DNA of 64,000 bases from Arthrobacter sp. M2012083 (GTDB lineage: Bacteria > Actinomycetota > Actinomycetes > Actinomycetales > Micrococcaceae): contig NZ_AKKK01000007.1 of the NCBI RefSeq assembly GCF_000281065.1, forward strand, positions 1 through 64,000. The letters run 5' to 3'. The position numbers and the translations under genes were made by a program. The notes below the pieces were generated by a model. That model was not told the DNA's origin. It made no database searches and saw only the letters and a program-made list of their open reading frames with translations. Positions 18,240-26,576 of this stretch are shown one piece after another. The first letter of the stretch is position 1; each line of letters opens with the position of its first letter.

Positions 18240-19016
18240 CTAGACACTGATCGAAGCCTTAGCGAGGACCCCGCCGTCACATACGAGATGGGACCCGGTG
18301 ACGTAAGAGGAATCGCTGCCAAGGAGCCATAGCGCCGCGCGTGCGGGTTCGTCCGGGGATGCCATCCGTCCGAGAGGCACCTCTTGTGCAATTTGATTCC
18401 GCATTGCGGCGCGTTGGTCTTCGGGAACAGCGGCCCACATCAGATTCGTTTCCGTGGGACCGGGAACGATGGCATTTACTCGTATGCCGTACTGTGCATA
18501 GTCCACTGCGAGGCTGCGCACCATGGCCGAGATGCCGCCCTTTGAAGCGGAATAGGCAGTCGCGCCTCCGGCCGCGAATCCCACTGACGCGGCCGGAGAG
18601 GAGCACAGCACGATCGATCCCGGACGTTGTTCCTGTACGAGCCTCCCCAGGAGCTCTCGGCAGAAGAGGTAAGAGCCCGTCAGATTGATGTCCATAACGC
18701 GGCGCCAGTCCTCGACGGAAAGTTCGTGCGCCGCCCCGCCGATGTCTATTCCGGCCGCGGTAACCAATCCATCTATGTGGACGCCCTCCTCGTGCAGTCG
18801 TCGGAAGACCTCCTTGACCTCAGTCTCGTTGCTGACGTCGCAGGTCATGGGACGGACCTGTCTCCTGCCGGACGAAAGGTCTGCTGCGATCGCCGCAATC
18901 GCGTCGGCGTCGCGGTCCACCAGAACAACCGCGCCTCCCGCAGCAACTACTTGACGTGACACCGCCTCTCCAATCCCGTTAGCGGCGCCTGTCACCAAGA
19001 TGGTCTTGCTGTTCAT
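18240..19016 (-). CDS. SDR-family oxidoreductase
   Basis: A 258-aa classical short-chain dehydrogenase/reductase. It has the cofactor loop TGAANGIG (about residues 9-16), an acidic residue after strand 2 (VDRD) suggesting NAD(H), DGLVTAAGID, the catalytic SSPAAS serine region and YSASK, then PGPTETNLM. The ATG at 19016 is chosen for the GAGGAG site upstream; a longer frame to 19049 runs towards the operator. It is the first gene of the sugar-acid operon and probably oxidises a sugar or sugar acid before dehydration. Confidence 0.88.
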   Translation of the reverse strand: MNSKTILVTGAANGIGEAVSRQVVAAGGAVVLVDRDADAIAAIAADLSSGRRQVRPMTCDVSNETEVKEVFRRLHEEGVHIDGLVTAAGIDIGGAAHELSVEDWRRVMDINLTGSYLFCRELLGRLVQEQRPGSIVLCSSPAASVGFAAGGATAYSASKGGISAMVRSLAVDYAQYGIRVNAIVPGPTETNLMWAAVPEDQRAAMRNQIAQEVPLGRMASPDEPARAALWLLGSDSSYVTGSHLVCDGGVLAKASISV

Positions 19017-19055
19017 AAGTTCTCCTCGAAGGAAACGGAATAAAACCATAATTAT

Positions 19056-19071
19056 AGATTATTTATAATCT
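19056..19071. promoter_or_regulatory. Perfect GntR operator palindrome between regulator and sugar-acid operon
   Basis: AGATTATTTATAATCT is a 7-bp perfect inverted repeat with a 2-bp centre. It lies 13 bp before one candidate regulator start and 39 bp before the SDR start, so a bound repressor could shut both divergent promoters. The same site type recurs at 5570 and 20652. Confidence 0.8.
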
Positions 19072-19084
19072 GTCAACGGGTATC

Positions 19085-19813
19085 ATGGAACAAAAGAGGG
19101 AAGCGGGGAGCATGTCTACTGAATCAGCTGAGGCGGAGGTCCGGAGTGGCCGGCCACGCCCGCAGGTGTCATCGCGCCGCCATCAGGTCGTCGACTATTT
19201 GCGTCAGGACATCATGAGCGGCCTGCTGGTACCGGGGGCACAGTTGAAGCAAGATCTTATCGGCCAGGAATTTGCTGTGAGCCCAGGGCCTGTGCGCGAA
19301 GCGCTTCGTCAACTCGAAAGCGAAGGTCTTGTGGTCCATATCCCGAACCGGGGGGTGTTCGTCGGCGAGGTAACCCCCGTTGACCTTTTGGGTGTTCTTC
19401 TTCCGGTACGCCTGGCGATTGAGACCTACGCCGCGGAGCAACTGGAAGGGCGGGAGGAAACACTGACAGTGTTACAGGGCATCGTTGACCAGATGCGCCG
19501 CGCTGCGAACGCCGGTGTCCTGCAAGACGTGAACGACCTTGACTTGAAATTTCACGAGACGCTGGTGCGTTCTGCGCAGTCCACCCATGCTCTGCAGATT
19601 TGGAACAACGTTCAGCCCAGGATCAGAATGCAGATCTACAAGCTTTCCGCACGCCACAGTGCCATACATGCCATCCCCCAGGAGCACCAGGAGCTCGTTG
19701 ACGTCTTTCGCTCGAACGACAGGGACCTCATCAGGGATCGGGTGGAGGATCACATCGTCGGAAGCGCCCAGAGGCTTTTGTTGATGGAAGAACAAAACGT
19801 CACGGAAGACTAG
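19085..19813 (+). CDS. GntR-family regulator with FCD ligand domain
   Basis: A 242-aa regulator. It has an N-terminal winged helix (VDYLRQDIMSGLLVPGAQLKQ, EFAVSPGPVREALRQLESEG, VVHIPNRGVFVGEV, about residues 37-98) and a C-terminal FCD domain with the metal/ligand-binding pattern DLDLKFHETLVRSA and HATSIHAIPQEH-like histidines (RHSAIHAIPQEHQEL). An ATG at 19112 with a purine-rich upstream stretch is a possible alternative start. It is divergent from the sugar-acid operon, across the perfect palindrome, so autoregulation and control of that operon are likely. A broken paralogue lies at 6703-7190. Confidence 0.92.
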   Translation: MEQKREAGSMSTESAEAEVRSGRPRPQVSSRRHQVVDYLRQDIMSGLLVPGAQLKQDLIGQEFAVSPGPVREALRQLESEGLVVHIPNRGVFVGEVTPVDLLGVLLPVRLAIETYAAEQLEGREETLTVLQGIVDQMRRAANAGVLQDVNDLDLKFHETLVRSAQSTHALQIWNNVQPRIRMQIYKLSARHSAIHAIPQEHQELVDVFRSNDRDLIRDRVEDHIVGSAQRLLLMEEQNVTED

Positions 19814-19854
19814 ATCCGGAGCTTCCTAACTGTCGCCGCCATAACCAGCGCAGC

Positions 19855-20612
19855 CTAGGAAGCCCTGGGAAGGAATCTGCCCGGTAATTGGTGCGTGTGG
19901 CCGCCGTTGTCAACGACGAGCTCACCGTTGACGGCCACCCACCGTGCCGCTTGGGCGTATGTTTCCGGCATGGTGAAGGTATCGGTGGCTCGCAGGATTT
20001 CGGGATCGAAAACAGCGATATCCGCGTAGAATCCAGGACGTATGAAGCCTCTGCCCTTTATATCGAAGTGTTCAGCTACACTGACGGTCATTTTGTGGAT
20101 GGCTTCTGCGAAAGTCAGCGCCTTGCGCTCGAACACGTGGTGGGACAGGTAATGCATATGCCCGTGGAAGAAGAGAGGGTGCTGTGTTTTGCCCGCGAGA
20201 GGACCGGATTTGGTGCTGGTCTAGGCATCAACGCCTAGCAGGAAGAGCGGGTGGCTGATCGCCTCGGCGAGGTGCTTTTTGGTGAAGAGCTCGCCAGTGA
20301 ACTGCACTTGGTCCATGGCAGAACCCGCCGCGCAGAGGATATCGAAGAAGACATCCCACTCGTCTATGCCGTCAATTCCGACAACTGTAGGAAGGATAGG
20401 CCTTCGAATGGGGCTGAGCCTGGTGCCGTGCCCAGAACAATACGGTGTCGCTGGCCCTTGTTGACGGACCGCCAGTACCGATCGGAGTCCTGCCTCACAA
20501 TTTTCCGCACGGCTGGCTCCGCGAGTAGCCGAGCGGTCTCCCCCGGCGTGCCGGTGAGTACCCAGTCAGGAAGCAGGCCGGCGGCGAGACCGATGCCCGC
20601 GGAAATGGCATT
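19855..20612 (-). pseudogene. Truncated, broken N-acyl-D-amino-acid deacylase paralogue
   Basis: The reassembled translation matches roughly the last 250 residues of the intact amidohydrolase at 886-2487: AGIGLAAGLLPDW, SDRYWRSVNKG, EGLSFLQLSEL, GELFTKKHLAEAISHPLFLL, HYLSHHVFERKALTFAEA. The N-terminal half with the metal site is missing. There is a frameshift near 20366 and an in-frame TAG at 20221-20223 where the intact copy has tyrosine. It is not functional. Confidence 0.88.
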
Positions 20613-20651
20613 ATACCCACCAACGCAACAAAGCGCCGCTTCATATATTAT

Positions 20652-20667
20652 AGATAAATTATAATCT
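20652..20667. promoter_or_regulatory. GntR operator-like palindrome upstream of the HAD gene
   Basis: AGATAAATTATAATCT shares the outer AGAT and the TTATAATCT half with the perfect site at 19056. It lies about 43 bp before the HAD start, and homology of the deacylase remnant ends just to its left. It probably places the HAD gene under the same GntR regulator. Confidence 0.65.
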
Positions 20668-20709
20668 ATTTAATAGCGAATGATTAGGATGCACAAGGAG
20701 CGTTCCCTT

Positions 20710-21339
20710 ATGAGAAACGGAGGGGTTGTGACAGGCTTCATCTTCGATTTGGACGGAACTCTGATCGATAGCGAACCGCTCTGCGAAGCAGCTTGGGCCA
20801 ATACCCTTGCGTCCTTCGGTAGCCGTCTGACGACGCCGGAGGCGAGGTGGAGTGTTGGTAAGACTTCTCGAGAGTGCGCGCTTCACTTTGCTGCAACCAG
20901 GCCAGCGCTGCCTGAACCACAAGTACTGACGCGATGCTACATGGATGCCCTTTCGGCCGGCATGGCTAAGCATTTGCGAACCTTTCGTGATGCCCGCGTG
21001 ACTGTCGAGTGGCTCCGCTTGCAAGGCATCCCTGTTGGGATTGCTACAAACAGTTCCAGGGCCAGAGTGAACAATTCTCTGATGTTGACCAATCCGCGCC
21101 TCCCGGAGCTACCCAGTACGGCAGCGGACGAGGTTGCTCGTCCTAAGCCGGCGCCGGATGTTTATCTGCGGACTGCCGAAAAGCTAGGAGTTCCGGCTCA
21201 ATGTTGTATCGCAGTCGAGGATAGCGACGTTGGCCAACAGTCCGCAATCGCAGCAGGTATGCAGGTCATCCGAGTTGACCAATACGACAGAAACAGCGAC
21301 ACGCTGCTTCGACAGTGCCAGCAACTTGCCGTGCAGTGA
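20710..21339 (+). CDS. HAD-superfamily phosphatase (beta-phosphoglucomutase-like)
   Basis: A 209-aa HAD hydrolase, subfamily IA with a helical cap. Motif I is FIFDLDGTLIDSEP (nucleophile Asp13, acid/base Asp15), motif II GIATNSS, the motif III lysine RPKPAPD, and motif IV VEDSDVG. The ATG at 20710 is chosen because AAGGAG stands about 9 nt upstream; two earlier in-frame ATGs lack a site. It should remove phosphate from, or isomerise, a small phosphorylated metabolite, probably of the neighbouring sugar-acid pathway. A broken paralogue is at 5951-6547. Confidence 0.88.
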   Translation: MRNGGVVTGFIFDLDGTLIDSEPLCEAAWANTLASFGSRLTTPEARWSVGKTSRECALHFAATRPALPEPQVLTRCYMDALSAGMAKHLRTFRDARVTVEWLRLQGIPVGIATNSSRARVNNSLMLTNPRLPELPSTAADEVARPKPAPDVYLRTAEKLGVPAQCCIAVEDSDVGQQSAIAAGMQVIRVDQYDRNSDTLLRQCQQLAVQ

Positions 21340-22169
21340 AGTACTGGCAGACGCGACCTACGTGGACGAAGGGCGCGCGGCCCTAAATAGATCTGCTTCA
21401 CATTGGTCCGATCTTTAGCTGCGCTATGGGGGCACGATGGCGGCAAGCTTCCTCCGGGACCTCTAGCAAAACCCTCGAAGCACCGAACGCCGATTTTTCT
21501 CCGCGTTAGTTCTGCCTGGCGTCAGGCATATCGGGTGAGTGAGTCGGTGAGGCTGCCCCATCGACGATCTAGGGCGCTGGTGCGCGGCGAATCGCCCTCG
21601 GGGGGTCTTGACGCCTCCAAGAAACGGTCACATAATGATTTAGGGACTAAATTTTCGTTCAAAATTAATTACAAACTGCATGTCTGTACCTGTGTACGTC
21701 TGGGTCGCCACGCCACCCCGCCAACCGCCGGAAAGGTTAGATGACCTTTGGACCCAAGACCAGCCGCCACCGATCCGCCTCCGAACGACCCAGCAGAGGA
21801 AGCCAGATGGGACGTGCTATGGGAACCAGCTGCCCGTCGCTTCCTGCCCAGCGAGCATCTCCCCGTCACAGCCTTTACAAAACACACTTCCCTGCTGAAC
21901 CAAACTGAGGCCCGTTGAGCGAGACCACAATCGACTGAACCTCCGACGCACCTGCCGATAAGCGGCCCGTGTCAGACTTCCACACTGCGTACGCATGATT
22001 TCTCATCAAAGAGTGCCCATGGGATGTGCTTTGGCTTCCATCGGACTGAAATCGGGCTCTCCGCTTCAGCCTTGACCACGTCCGGCCGCGCAGAACCGGA
22101 CCCCAAATGGGCGCGCCAGCATCGTCGGAATGACACTGGCAGCCCCCATCGACGAAGGAAAGACACCTC
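21340..22169. other. Intergenic region without a recognised gene
   Basis: About 830 bp. It contains an AT-rich patch around 21630-21680 in otherwise GC-rich DNA and only unconvincing short frames. It separates the regulated catabolic block from the kinase genes and may be decayed sequence. Confidence 0.5.
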
Positions 22170-22850
22170 ATGAAACCCGCCCTGCACCCTCAAGATCGCC
22201 CGATGGAACTACCACTGACAATCCCCACCGGTGGTGCCTTGCGTCCCTCTGCGCTTCGCTCCTTAATCCTCAAACGGGCATCCGTTGGCTTGAACAGGAA
22301 GCGGGAAGCGGAAAGCCCCCTCGTCGTCGCTGTCAATGGACGAAGTGCTAGTGGAAAGTCCACACTCGCCAAAGCGTTAGCTGACGAGCAGGGATGGGCT
22401 GCCGTAGCAACAGATGACGTGGCGTGGTGGCATTCGTTCTTTGGGTGGTCGGACCTCCTCATCGATGGCGTTCTGAGGCCAGCCCTGCGAGGAGAAGAAG
22501 TGTCCTACCGCCCGCCAGCCTGGGAGGAACGCAGCAGAACGGGAGCGATCCATGTTCCAAAGGGAACTGCCGTCCTTGTGATCGAAGGAGTGGGCGCTTC
22601 GCGTTTGGAGCTTATGCCCTTCATCGACTACTCAATCTGGTTGAAAACAGACCTTCCCCTCATAAACCGCCGGGAAGCGGAACGTGCCAAGCAGGGCGAA
22701 GTGACCCCTGAACTCCAGCAGGAATGGATGGCCGAAGAATTCCCGTTCCTCGACCACGACAAGCCTTGGGAACGAGCTGATCTCATTCTCACAGCCCATG
22801 CCGTCTCGCCAGCCTGCTATCAGGAACTACTGGACGAAGTCAGCCTTTAG
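22170..22850 (+). CDS. P-loop nucleotide/uridine kinase-like protein
   Basis: A 226-aa P-loop protein with Walker A GRSASGKST (about residues 57-65), a following DDVAWWHSFFGWSDLL segment placed where uridine-kinase-like enzymes bind substrate, the beta strand TAVLVIEGVGA, and an RREAERAKQGE lid-like helix. The start has AAGGAAAG upstream. The overall pattern is that of small actinobacterial (d)NTP-dependent kinases of unknown substrate. A PfkB sugar kinase follows about 70 bp downstream in the same direction. Confidence 0.78.
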   Translation: MKPALHPQDRPMELPLTIPTGGALRPSALRSLILKRASVGLNRKREAESPLVVAVNGRSASGKSTLAKALADEQGWAAVATDDVAWWHSFFGWSDLLIDGVLRPALRGEEVSYRPPAWEERSRTGAIHVPKGTAVLVIEGVGASRLELMPFIDYSIWLKTDLPLINRREAERAKQGEVTPELQQEWMAEEFPFLDHDKPWERADLILTAHAVSPACYQELLDEVSL

Positions 22851-22923
22851 GACCGCTGGAATCAGGGGAACTTCCGGTCCAAAGCACTGATGAACCAAAG
22901 ACTCGTCACGGAATGAGTGTCAC

Positions 22924-23829
22924 ATGACTCGAAAACACGTTGTTGCGCTCTGCGGTCCCTCGTCGTGGAACCATCTCATCCTCCTTGACCATCTCCCTGA
23001 GCCGGTCGCCCACATGCAGTTCGCGCGCCGATCATGGCAGACCGTGGGCGGAACGTCGGCGGGCAAGGCTCTGCACCTTGCGGACCTTGGCGTCAGCGTG
23101 CGCTTGTGCTCCCCTCTGGGAGAGGACGATGAGGCCAGCCGGGTCCGCTACGCACTTGCCACAGCAGGGGTGACCGTCGAGGAGATATGGTCCGAGCACA
23201 CTGAACGCCATGTCAACCTCATGACCGACGACGGCGAACGGGTATCCCTGTACGTTTCGGTCCCGTCGACGCCGACTCCAAAGGGGCTTCGAACGGCCGA
23301 AGCCGCGGTGGCAACGGCCGATGTTGCCGTGATTGACCTCAGCGAACTCGGGGCTCTGCTGTTGGAAAGCGGCGAGGTCCAGCGAACGCCTCTCTGGGTG
23401 GACCTCCACGACTACGATGGATCTTCGACATTCCACGAGCCATTCTTACGTGCTGCCCATGCCGTTTTCATGAATGACGACCGCACGGCGGATCCTTGGG
23501 AGCTCTTGAGCAGCTGCCTCGAAAGGGGTCCTCGCCTGGCGGTGTGCACCCGCGGCGCCGACGGCGCAATCGCCATGGAGGCGGATGGGACGCGGCATGA
23601 GGTCTCCGCAATGCCCGCAGAAGTGGTGGACACCAACGGCGCGGGGGACGCGTTCATGGCAGGCTTCCTGGCATCCACCTTGCACGGCGCTGCCGTTGCT
23701 GATGCGCTCACATTGGCGGCCGCCCAGGCCCGAATTGCCATTGAGAGCATGCACATGCACCCAGTACTTGGGGGCACCTATTCACCTTGGAGCTCAATCT
23801 CTAGAGTGGTCTCCTCCGCTAATCCATAG
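22924..23829 (+). CDS. PfkB-family carbohydrate kinase
   Basis: A 301-aa ribokinase-fold kinase. It has the N-terminal GGTSAGKALHLADLG substrate segment, a central beta clasp region, TRGADGAIAMEADG and the signature DTNGAGDAFMAGF (about residues 239-251) with the catalytic Asp. It probably phosphorylates a sugar or nucleoside; the substrate is not readable from sequence. It may form a two-gene unit with the upstream P-loop kinase. Confidence 0.85.
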   Translation: MTRKHVVALCGPSSWNHLILLDHLPEPVAHMQFARRSWQTVGGTSAGKALHLADLGVSVRLCSPLGEDDEASRVRYALATAGVTVEEIWSEHTERHVNLMTDDGERVSLYVSVPSTPTPKGLRTAEAAVATADVAVIDLSELGALLLESGEVQRTPLWVDLHDYDGSSTFHEPFLRAAHAVFMNDDRTADPWELLSSCLERGPRLAVCTRGADGAIAMEADGTRHEVSAMPAEVVDTNGAGDAFMAGFLASTLHGAAVADALTLAAAQARIAIESMHMHPVLGGTYSPWSSISRVVSSANP

Positions 23830-24267
23830 CTCTCTCTTTATGTCGCCTGTGCGGAAAATGGAGTCGCCCAATGGAAAGACAAGCAGTCATCAAGGAGCAG
23901 CCGTGAAAGCTCGGCTCAACAGCACACCTGCCGAATTTGCCAATCGCGCCGCAGCCGAACGCTAGCTCGGGACTGTAAAGGGTGGCAATTCTCCGATAGC
24001 CCGGGACGCTTGTCTGCCAGCCATTAGAGTGTGCCGAGGGCAAAGGCGTCACCCCTGCTGGACGGCCTTAAGGACGCGTTCCGCCTCAAACCCCCGTCTA
24101 CTCACGGGCCTCATTCTGGCGTTCACGGCAAAGACTGCGTTGGTGGAGTCGCCCCTACTGAATTGCTATCCAGGCGACGCCCTGAGCCTCAAGCACAGCC
24201 GGCCCTTCGTTCACGCCCTCAATCGAACCATAGGACTATCCGTGCAACCGGAGAGGCTCCCAAAAAT

Positions 24268-24305
24268 CATCGGGTTGACGGCAGCGTGCCGCCGTCAACC
24301 CGATG
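24268..24305 (-). terminator. Strong Rho-independent terminator of the ABC exporter operon
   Basis: A 15-bp perfect stem (CATCGGGTTGACGGC and its complement) with an 8-nt loop. Read leftward it is followed by a run of five T residues. It lies 60 bp after the stop of the leftward permease gene and separates it from the converging kinase genes. Confidence 0.85.
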
Positions 24306-24365
24306 CGTTCACTAATGTGCCCTCCTCCACTGGGTGTCCCGTATCGGGAGAGGCATCTCTGTACT

Positions 24366-25199
24366 TTAGATGTCGCGTTTCTGGAGCAGCGCCAGGGCAA
24401 GGGCCACTGGGACCACAACCCAGGCACCCAGCACCAGGGCGGCTTGCCACGCCTCAAGTGTGTTCGGAACATGTTCGACGGCGGTTAGCGGGCCAATAGT
24501 GCTTGTGGGCAGGTACTTATTGGCTTCTTTGAAGAAACTTCCGGGGATGAGTTGGAAGGCGAGCGGTGCCACGAAGAATAGACCTACCAGGCTCATGATG
24601 CCGCCGGCCGAGTTGCGAACAATTGTTCCAAGTGACATGCCGATAGCTGCCACAACTGCTACATAGATGCTGTTGACGATCAAAAGCTTGACGGATTGCG
24701 AGCTGCTGAGGTCCAGCTTGAGATCGTAGTTGCCCAGGATGGGGAGTGCCACCAAGCCGGCGAGATAGCTGGAAATCACAGTCAGGAGAAAGGCGCTGAC
24801 CATGACTACGATGAGCTTGGCCAGAAACGGCACCATGCGCTTGGGCGCGGCAGCAAATGTGGAGCGGGCCATGCCGGTGGTGAACTCGGAGCTCATGAGC
24901 AGGACGCCCAGAGAACCAAGGATGAGCTGGGCAAAGGCGATACCGGAGGTGGGAATGCCTACAGTAAGACTCGCGCCCTGGGCAGCTAGGGCTGCTGCGG
25001 TTTCAGGGTCGGCGGAAGCCTTCTCGGCGCCTGTTCCCCACGCTGTGAGAGCTGCGAAGCCCACCATGACGAGTGCGGTGGAGGCAAGGAGGATCAGCGT
25101 GGACATCAGGGTGCGGAACTTGATGAATTCCGAGTTCAGTACCCGGTGGAATGCCGGTCCAAGGCCGACGGAGTTTCGCTCCACGGTGGCGGTGCTCAT
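24366..25199 (-). CDS. ABC-2 type exporter, membrane subunit
   Basis: A 277-aa membrane protein with about six helices: a first long helix (LMSTLILLASTALVMVGFAAL), the conserved LGSLGVLLMSSEFTTGMARSTF motif of antibiotic-export ABC-2 permeases, FLLTVISSYLAGLVALPI, a glycine-rich IGMSLGTIVRNSAGGI segment and a terminal helix with RDI. It lies 2 bp after the ATPase gene and forms the channel of that exporter. Substrate unknown; drug, lipid or peptide export are usual for the family. Confidence 0.9.
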   Translation of the reverse strand: MSTATVERNSVGLGPAFHRVLNSEFIKFRTLMSTLILLASTALVMVGFAALTAWGTGAEKASADPETAAALAAQGASLTVGIPTSGIAFAQLILGSLGVLLMSSEFTTGMARSTFAAAPKRMVPFLAKLIVVMVSAFLLTVISSYLAGLVALPILGNYDLKLDLSSSQSVKLLIVNSIYVAVVAAIGMSLGTIVRNSAGGIMSLVGLFFVAPLAFQLIPGSFFKEANKYLPTSTIGPLTAVEHVPNTLEAWQAALVLGAWVVVPVALALALLQKRDI

Positions 25200-25201
25200 G
25201 A

Positions 25202-26146
25202 CTACTTCCTTCCGGCTTGGGCGGGAACCGAGGCCCCGGTGGTGACGCGCGAGTGGTATTCGACCTCGTCCTTTGTCAGTTCCATGTAAGCCTCTTCCAG
25301 GCTGGCGCGGTGTGGCGTCAACTCGTGGACCAGCACCTTGTTGTCAAGGGCTGTCCGGGCGATGCCGCGCGGATCCAGTCCGGAAACTTTGAGCAGGTCG
25401 CGCTCGTGGAATTCCACGGAAACGCCACTTCCGGCGAGCAGCTGCATGAGCCGTCCCGGCTGGTCCGTGCGGACGCTTGTCCGGGTCTCGCCGTTCCCCG
25501 AGATGATGTCGGCGATGGGTGCGTCGGCGATGATTCTGCCTCGGCCGATCACAATCAGGTGATCTGCCGTCAGTGCCATCTCGCTCATGAGATGGCTGGA
25601 AAGGAAGACCGTCCGGCCTTCGGAAGCCAGATGCTTGACCAGATTACGGACCCAGAGGACACCTTCGGGGTCCAAGCCGTTGACCGGCTCATCCAGGATG
25701 ATGGTCTGCGGATCACCCAGCAGCGCGGCGGCTATTCCGAGGCGCTGGCCCATTCCGAGCGAGAAGCCTTTGACCTTCTTCTTGGCGACATCACCCAGGC
25801 CAGTCATTTCGATGACTTCACGGACCCGGCTCTTGGGGATGCTGTGCGTGGCCGCCATGGCTAGAAGGTGGTTGTACGCGGTGCGGCTCGTGTGGACAGC
25901 CTTGGCGTCCAGGAGGGCACCGATCTCGCGGAGCGGTGCCTTGTGCTGGGCGAACGGTTCGCCGTTCACGGTCACAGAGCCCGCTGTGGGAGCGTCCAGT
26001 CCCATGATCATGCGCATGGTGGTTGACTTGCCGGCACCGTTCGGGCCAAGGAAGCCCGTCACCCGACCAGCTTGGACGGTGAAACTGACGCCGCCTACGG
26101 CGGTCTTCTCGCCGTAGGCCTTTGTCAGGCCTTTTGCTTCGATCAT
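25202..26146 (-). CDS. ABC exporter ATP-binding subunit (BcrA/DrrA-like)
   Basis: A 314-aa ATPase with Walker A FLGPNGAGKST (about residues 34-44), Q-loop, signature FSLGMGQRLGIAAALLG, Walker B TIILDEPVNGLDPEG and the switch SSHLMSEM. A C-terminal regulatory domain follows residue 220. The ATG at 26146 is used because an AGAAGGGA site stands upstream; a longer frame to 26185 lacks one. It energises the ABC-2 permease encoded immediately downstream. Confidence 0.92.
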   Translation of the reverse strand: MIEAKGLTKAYGEKTAVGGVSFTVQAGRVTGFLGPNGAGKSTTMRMIMGLDAPTAGSVTVNGEPFAQHKAPLREIGALLDAKAVHTSRTAYNHLLAMAATHSIPKSRVREVIEMTGLGDVAKKKVKGFSLGMGQRLGIAAALLGDPQTIILDEPVNGLDPEGVLWVRNLVKHLASEGRTVFLSSHLMSEMALTADHLIVIGRGRIIADAPIADIISGNGETRTSVRTDQPGRLMQLLAGSGVSVEFHERDLLKVSGLDPRGIARTALDNKVLVHELTPHRASLEEAYMELTKDEVEYHSRVTTGASVPAQAGRK

Positions 26147-26186
26147 GAATGAGTGTTCCCTTCTTGGAGCACAGGGGTGTGCCAAA

Positions 26187-26576
26187 TGAAATCCTTGACT
26201 GCACCAACCACGCTAGCCACGAAAAGAACGTCAACCATCGGGCTTAGGGATGAACCTCATACAGCCCTCTAGTACCCCGGGATGATGCCAAAAGGCCTTG
26301 GACCAATCCCACGGGATGGGGTTGACCGAATCTACGCTAATTCTTTGTTAGGCCTGCACATTTCAGATATTTCGGATGAGAAAATGGATGCTGGGAAAGC
26401 CCTTCTTTATATCCATCCGATGGAAGGGGAGTACATTGAAGCTCCATTTTTCTCAATTTTTTCTCGGAGTGCTCAGGCGCAGGACTTTCGTGACCACGAT
26501 GCCGGTTCTCTGCAACAGCCGGCTGCGCGGCTTCCGGCCCGAACCCATTGCCGATCGTCGAAAGGCCTAATACCGC
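26187..26576. other. Intergenic region between exporter operon and MprF-like gene
   Basis: About 390 bp between divergent genes. It must hold both promoters. No gene or clear operator is seen; short open frames here have no support. Confidence 0.5.
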
